From: Curvibacter sp. AEP1-3
Lineage (GTDB): Bacteria > Pseudomonadota > Gammaproteobacteria > Burkholderiales > Burkholderiaceae_C
Assembly: GCF_002163715.1 (NCBI RefSeq)
Contig: NZ_CP015698.1
Coordinates: forward strand, 2,394,200 to 2,458,199
Direction of reading: 5' to 3'
Length of the DNA: 64,000 bases
Shown here: one piece after another, positions 61,293 through 64,000 of the stretch
How the letters are laid out: every line of letters starts with the position of its first letter
Numbering within the stretch: the first letter of the stretch is position 1
The notes under the pieces: model-generated
The model's input: the letters and a program-made list of their open reading frames with translations, nothing else
Databases searched by the model: none
Told to the model about the DNA's origin: nothing
Translations under genes and position numbers: made by a program

Positions 61293-61721
61293 TCAGAAAG
61301 GCTTCACCACCACAAGGATGACGATGGCCGTGAGCAAGAGCACCGGAATCTCATTAAACCAGCGATAAAACACATGGCTGCGCTGGCTGATACCGGCTTC
61401 CAACTTGCGCAGCATCACGGAGCACCCATGGTGATAACCGATGACCAGCAAGACCAGCATGAGCTTGGCGTGCATCCACCCGCTGCCGGGTCCCATACCA
61501 ATGCCGTAACCCAACCACAGATACAGACCCAAGCCCAAGGCCGGCCCTGCCAGCAAGGTGGTGAAGCGCAGCAGCTTGCGCGCCATCAACAGCAAGCGCG
61601 CCCGCTCGGCATCAGAGCCTGCGGGCACCATCGCCAGATTCACAAAAATGCGAGGGAGATAGAACAAGCCGGCGAACCAGCTGGCGATAAATACGATGTG
61701 GAGGGCTTTGATCCAGAGCAT
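61293..61721 (-). CDS. hemJ: Protoporphyrinogen IX oxidase HemJ
   Basis: A 142-residue four-helix membrane protein from ATG 61721 (MLWIKALHIVFIASWFAGLF). The conserved HemJ motifs are the N-terminal histidine in KALHIVF, WMHAKLMLVLLVIGYHHGC and FYRWFNEIPVLLL. It oxidises protoporphyrinogen IX in haem synthesis and is related to CopD-family proteins. The open frame extends upstream, but this Met begins the family-typical N-terminus. Confidence 0.88.
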   Translation of the reverse strand: MLWIKALHIVFIASWFAGLFYLPRIFVNLAMVPAGSDAERARLLLMARKLLRFTTLLAGPALGLGLYLWLGYGIGMGPGSGWMHAKLMLVLLVIGYHHGCSVMLRKLEAGISQRSHVFYRWFNEIPVLLLTAIVILVVVKPF

Positions 61722-61963
61722 GAGCAAGTGTAGCCCCCACGCTCCACCGCTGCGCGGGTCGCTGCCCCCCAAGGGGGCTCATTTGCCTTGGGGCCGCCCG
61801 GCGGCAAATGGTGCAGTCGCAGGCACTGGCGTGCGCAACATTCCTAGGGCGGGCTGAGCGTTTTGCGCAGGTCAAGGAGGAGGCCGAAGGCCGGGGGACA
61901 CGGAGCAAAACGCTCAGCCCGCCCGATCTCCTCCAAGCAAAAAGGAGAAAAGGGAAAGTACAG
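61722..61963. other. Intergenic region upstream of hemJ, rich in inverted repeats
   Basis: No gene is seen. It contains a CCCCCCAAGGGGG hairpin (about 61769-61781), a GGGGCCGCCCGGCGGC stretch, and the 20-bp inverted repeat described separately. It is the 3' flank of the group II intron. Confidence 0.5.
61847..61924. repeat. Perfect 20-bp inverted repeat, long hairpin
   Basis: GGGCGGGCTGAGCGTTTTGC (61847-61866) is exactly inverted as GCAAAACGCTCAGCCCGCCC (61905-61924) around 38 bases. No gene is inside. It could be a strong RNA hairpin, a terminator remnant, or the ends of a tiny non-autonomous element. Confidence 0.8.
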
Positions 61964-62217
61964 GATCGAGTAGGGTGAGGGGTTACCCCCTCAGCCCTCT
62001 CACACCACCGTACGTGCGGTTCCGCATACGGCGGTTCAAGTAGGACGCTGGAGGTGCTGGTGGGTTGCCACCAGCGAGACCAGCCCGAGTGATCGAGTAG
62101 GGTGAGGGGTTACCCCCTCAGCCCTCTCACACCACCGTACGTGCGGTTCCGCATACGGCGGTTCAAGTAGGACGCTGGAGGTGCTGGTGGGTTGCCACCA
62201 GCGAGACCAGCCCGAGT
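61964..62217. repeat. 127-bp perfect tandem duplication of the intron 3' end
   Basis: The sequence from GATCGAGTAGGGTGAGG to CCAGCCCGAGT occurs at 61964-62090 and again at 62091-62217 without visible difference. Each copy includes the last 17 codons of the maturase, domain V and domain VI. Only the upstream (right-hand) copy is joined to the ORF. Confidence 0.92.
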
Positions 62218-63557
62218 TGCGTGAAGTATTTCGTCGGGAGAGCTTGGCGCAGGTGTTTGGCACCGGCGTTCCACCATGGACCATGGCCATTGACGCTGGA
62301 CTTCCATGCCCGCTGGGCATCGAGCCCGAGTGCGAGCATTTTGGATTCCCGCGTCTTTGTCCTTTTCCATTGCCTCCACATCAGGGCGCGTAGCCGTCTA
62401 CGTACCCACATATCCAGTGCTTCGATGGGCTTGTGGCTCTGGGTCAGGCTGAAGTAGTTCATCCATCCCCGTAAAACCGGATTTAGCTTTTCGATGGTCT
62501 GGGGCAGTGGCCTGCCCCGTCCCTGTGCACAGTATGTGCGCACGGCGTGCATCAGGCGTTGCGTGCTTTCCTTGGCTATTCGGATTTTGCTGGCTCGTTG
62601 TGCTGTCACGCTGTATCCCAGAAACTTGCGTTTCCATGGCCGCTCAACCGCACTTTTGGTCTCGTTCACAGTGAGCTTGAGCCGGTTTGCAAGAAACCTC
62701 TTTATGCCCTCCATGATGCGTTGGCCCGCCCGCTGACTGCTCACGTAGATGTTGCAGTCATCCGCATACCTGCAAAACAGCAGCTTGCGTGCCTCTAGCT
62801 CCCGGTCTAAATCAGTCAACAGGATGTTGGACAGTAGTGGTGACAGGGGGCCGCCTTGCGGTGTACCCTCGTACCGTGGTGTCTCTACCCCGTTGGCCAT
62901 CATCCCGGCCTCCAGAAACCTGCGTATCAGGCTCAGGACGGTTTTGTCCTGTACCTGGCGTGCCACCCGCGCCATCAGCACGTCGTGGTTGACACGGTCG
63001 AAGAATTTCTCCAGGTCCATGTCCACCACCCAGCGCTTGCCGCCACGGATGTACTCTGCCGCTTTGCTTACCGCCTGCTTCGCACTTTTCCCCGGTCTGA
63101 AGCCGTAGCTGCTTTGCGAGAAGGTAGGTTCAAACAGGGGTTGCATCGCCTGATGTAGCGCCTGCTGAATCAGCCTGTCCACCACCGTGGGCACTCCGAG
63201 CGTGCGTACCCCGCCTTGCGGCTTGGGTATGTCCACCCGACGTACCGCTTGGGGGCGGTAGGTTCCATCCAGTAACGACTTCTTTACTTGCGACCAGTTC
63301 ACTTTGAGCCACGTCTTGAGGTCTTCACAGCGCATTCCGTCAATGCCGGGTGCGCCGCGATTCTTCATGACTCGGCTGTAAGCGAGCTGCATGTTGTCGC
63401 GATCCACGACTCGGCTCATGAGCCGGTCTCTCTCCGATTTCGGTTGCTCGACGTACGCCGTACCCACCTCAGCACCCACGTGCGCACTCCCCAGATTCCG
63501 TCCGGTTCCTTCGCTGTGGGCCCCTCTTGCGAGGGCTTCTGCTTCATCGATTGGCAT
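62163..63557 (-). CDS. ltrA: Group II intron reverse transcriptase/maturase
   Basis: A 464-residue intron-encoded protein. RT blocks include RVDIPKPQGGVRTLGVPTV, SSYGFRPGKSAKQAV, VVDMDLEKFFDRVNHDVL, GTPQGGPLSPLLSNILL and the catalytic YADD in FCRYADDCNIYV. Domain X for splicing follows (LRGWMNYFSLTQSHKPIEAL). There is no HNH endonuclease domain, so retrohoming would use other priming. The first 45 residues are not conserved-looking, and Met near residue 48 (MSRVVDRDNMQLAYSRVMKN) is an alternative start. Confidence 0.93.
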   Translation of the reverse strand: MPIDEAEALARGAHSEGTGRNLGSAHVGAEVGTAYVEQPKSERDRLMSRVVDRDNMQLAYSRVMKNRGAPGIDGMRCEDLKTWLKVNWSQVKKSLLDGTYRPQAVRRVDIPKPQGGVRTLGVPTVVDRLIQQALHQAMQPLFEPTFSQSSYGFRPGKSAKQAVSKAAEYIRGGKRWVVDMDLEKFFDRVNHDVLMARVARQVQDKTVLSLIRRFLEAGMMANGVETPRYEGTPQGGPLSPLLSNILLTDLDRELEARKLLFCRYADDCNIYVSSQRAGQRIMEGIKRFLANRLKLTVNETKSAVERPWKRKFLGYSVTAQRASKIRIAKESTQRLMHAVRTYCAQGRGRPLPQTIEKLNPVLRGWMNYFSLTQSHKPIEALDMWVRRRLRALMWRQWKRTKTRESKMLALGLDAQRAWKSSVNGHGPWWNAGAKHLRQALPTKYFTQLGLVSLVATHQHLQRPT

Positions 63558-63993
63558 CGAGTGACTTCGTTCCTACTCTCGTTTCCACTTGTTCGGGCCT
63601 TCGGTGCCGCCTCTTGTGGCTCATCACCTTGGGTTGCACCTACTATGCCCTCTGCTGACTTCTGAGCGAGCCTCCCGTCACCTTTCGATGGCCGGTAGCC
63701 CTTACGGGCACCACACTCAGATCTCTCCGGGTATTACGCACCCACTTTCACGCTTATGTCCGTCGGATCTACGCCACAGAGTTCCGTGCAAGTTTTGGGC
63801 TTCAGAGATTTCGGACTCCTTACCCCCCTGTGGCGCCTCATATCCGCTTCCTGTTCGTCGAACCAGCGCTTTGCCATCCGGCTTCCTTCAGACTCGCAGT
63901 CGCCCGCGAAGCCCTTGCCATTGGCTAACCCTTCCCCTTGCAGGGCGAGTAGAGGTCTTTCACCTCCTAGTGAGAGCGTCCTGCCGGACGCAC
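63558..63993 (-). ncRNA. Group II intron 5' RNA domains
   Basis: 436 bases of intron RNA upstream of the maturase gene, starting GTGCGTCCGGCAGGACGC. Repeated hairpin-forming segments such as AGGAGGTGAAAGACCT and GCCCGTAAGGGC are visible, as expected of domain I. No protein is encoded here. Confidence 0.65.
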
Positions 63994-64000
63994 CGAAAAA

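Larger units (their letters stand above)
61964..63993 (-). mobile_element. Group II intron with reverse transcriptase
   Basis: On the minus strand the intron appears to begin GTGCGTCC at 63993 (5' GUGYG-type end), with structured domain I-III sequence down to the ORF. It continues through the maturase gene and ends with domain V (about 62091-62170: GCCGTATGCGG, CCGCACGTACGGTGGTG) and domain VI with CCCTACTCGAT. The 3' end is present twice, at 62091-62217 and 61964-62090. The true 3' splice site is therefore ambiguous (about 62091 or 61964). The 5' exon lies beyond the window. Confidence 0.8.

Noticed and set aside
1..64000. tRNA or rRNA genes
   Set aside because: I found no sequence with a convincing T-loop/anticodon pattern; the transposon target is lipA and not a tRNA.

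Overview
The window reads as a chromosome segment of a betaproteobacterium of the order Burkholderiales, most likely family Comamonadaceae (Rhodoferax/Curvibacter/Polaromonas-like). The basis is gene order and protein character: atpI-atpB-atpE, ybeD-lipB-lipA, a ManX-type EIIA-HPr-EI phosphotransfer cluster, and the str/S10 ribosomal cluster, together with recurrent TAGCTGCTCGCGCA hairpin terminators. Genus is not resolved from sequence alone.

Layout. (1) 1-3837: core genes atpE (5' end only), atpB, atpI on the minus strand; ybeD, lipB, lipA on the plus strand. (2) 3822-38379: one 34,558-bp Tn7-like transposon, delimited here to the base. It has TGTGAAC terminal inverted repeats, internal TnsB-site-like repeats and a perfect 5-bp target duplication AGTGC. 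It lies inside the last codons of lipA, and its left end supplies a new lipA stop codon. The tnsA-tnsB-tnsC-tniQ module sits at the right end and a TnsE-like gene at the left end. (3) 38380-47680: the displaced lipA tail and terminator, then housekeeping genes (aldo/keto reductase, EamA exporter, ptsI-ptsH-EIIA, MFS transporter, lipoprotein, DUF4197, TlpA-like thioredoxin, GNAT, peroxiredoxin). (4) 47773-57768: ribosomal cluster rpsL-rpsG-fusA-tuf-rpsJ-rplC-rplD-rplW-rplB-rpsS-rplV-rpsC-rplP-rpmC-rpsQ. (5) 57882-61721: D,D-carboxypeptidase, hydrolase, 2Fe-2S ferredoxin, VanZ-like protein, HemJ. (6) 61964-63993: a group II intron whose 3' end (domains V-VI) is duplicated in tandem.

Transposon cargo, left to right: TnsE-like gene; HigA-type antitoxin; HAD RNA-repair-type phosphatase; two small unknown genes; an IS21-type fragment interrupted by an IS3-family element; an IclR regulator; a gene broken by a second IS3-family element; a cNMP-EAL c-di-GMP phosphodiesterase; a ClpP-like serine dehydrogenase proteinase; a catalytically degenerate tyrosine recombinase divergent from an N6-adenine methyltransferase; a tight three-gene operon of a phosphoribosyltransferase, an ORC/CDC6-like AAA ATPase and an unknown protein (candidate conflict/defence system); a P-loop protein; a complete luxR-rsaM-luxI quorum-sensing locus with recognisable lux boxes; and a nine-gene, AT-rich lipid operon (BFD-like ferredoxin, acyl-ACP desaturase, CFA-synthase-like methyltransferase, hotdog thioesterase, acyl carrier protein, hydrolase, membrane desaturase, PaaK/CapK-like adenylating enzyme, patatin).

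The most interesting reading is that one Tn7-like element has moved, into the 3' end of lipA, both a candidate defence operon and a quorum-sensing-linked pathway that could build a dedicated modified fatty acid on its own acyl carrier protein. Functions were assigned by reading motifs, without database searches.
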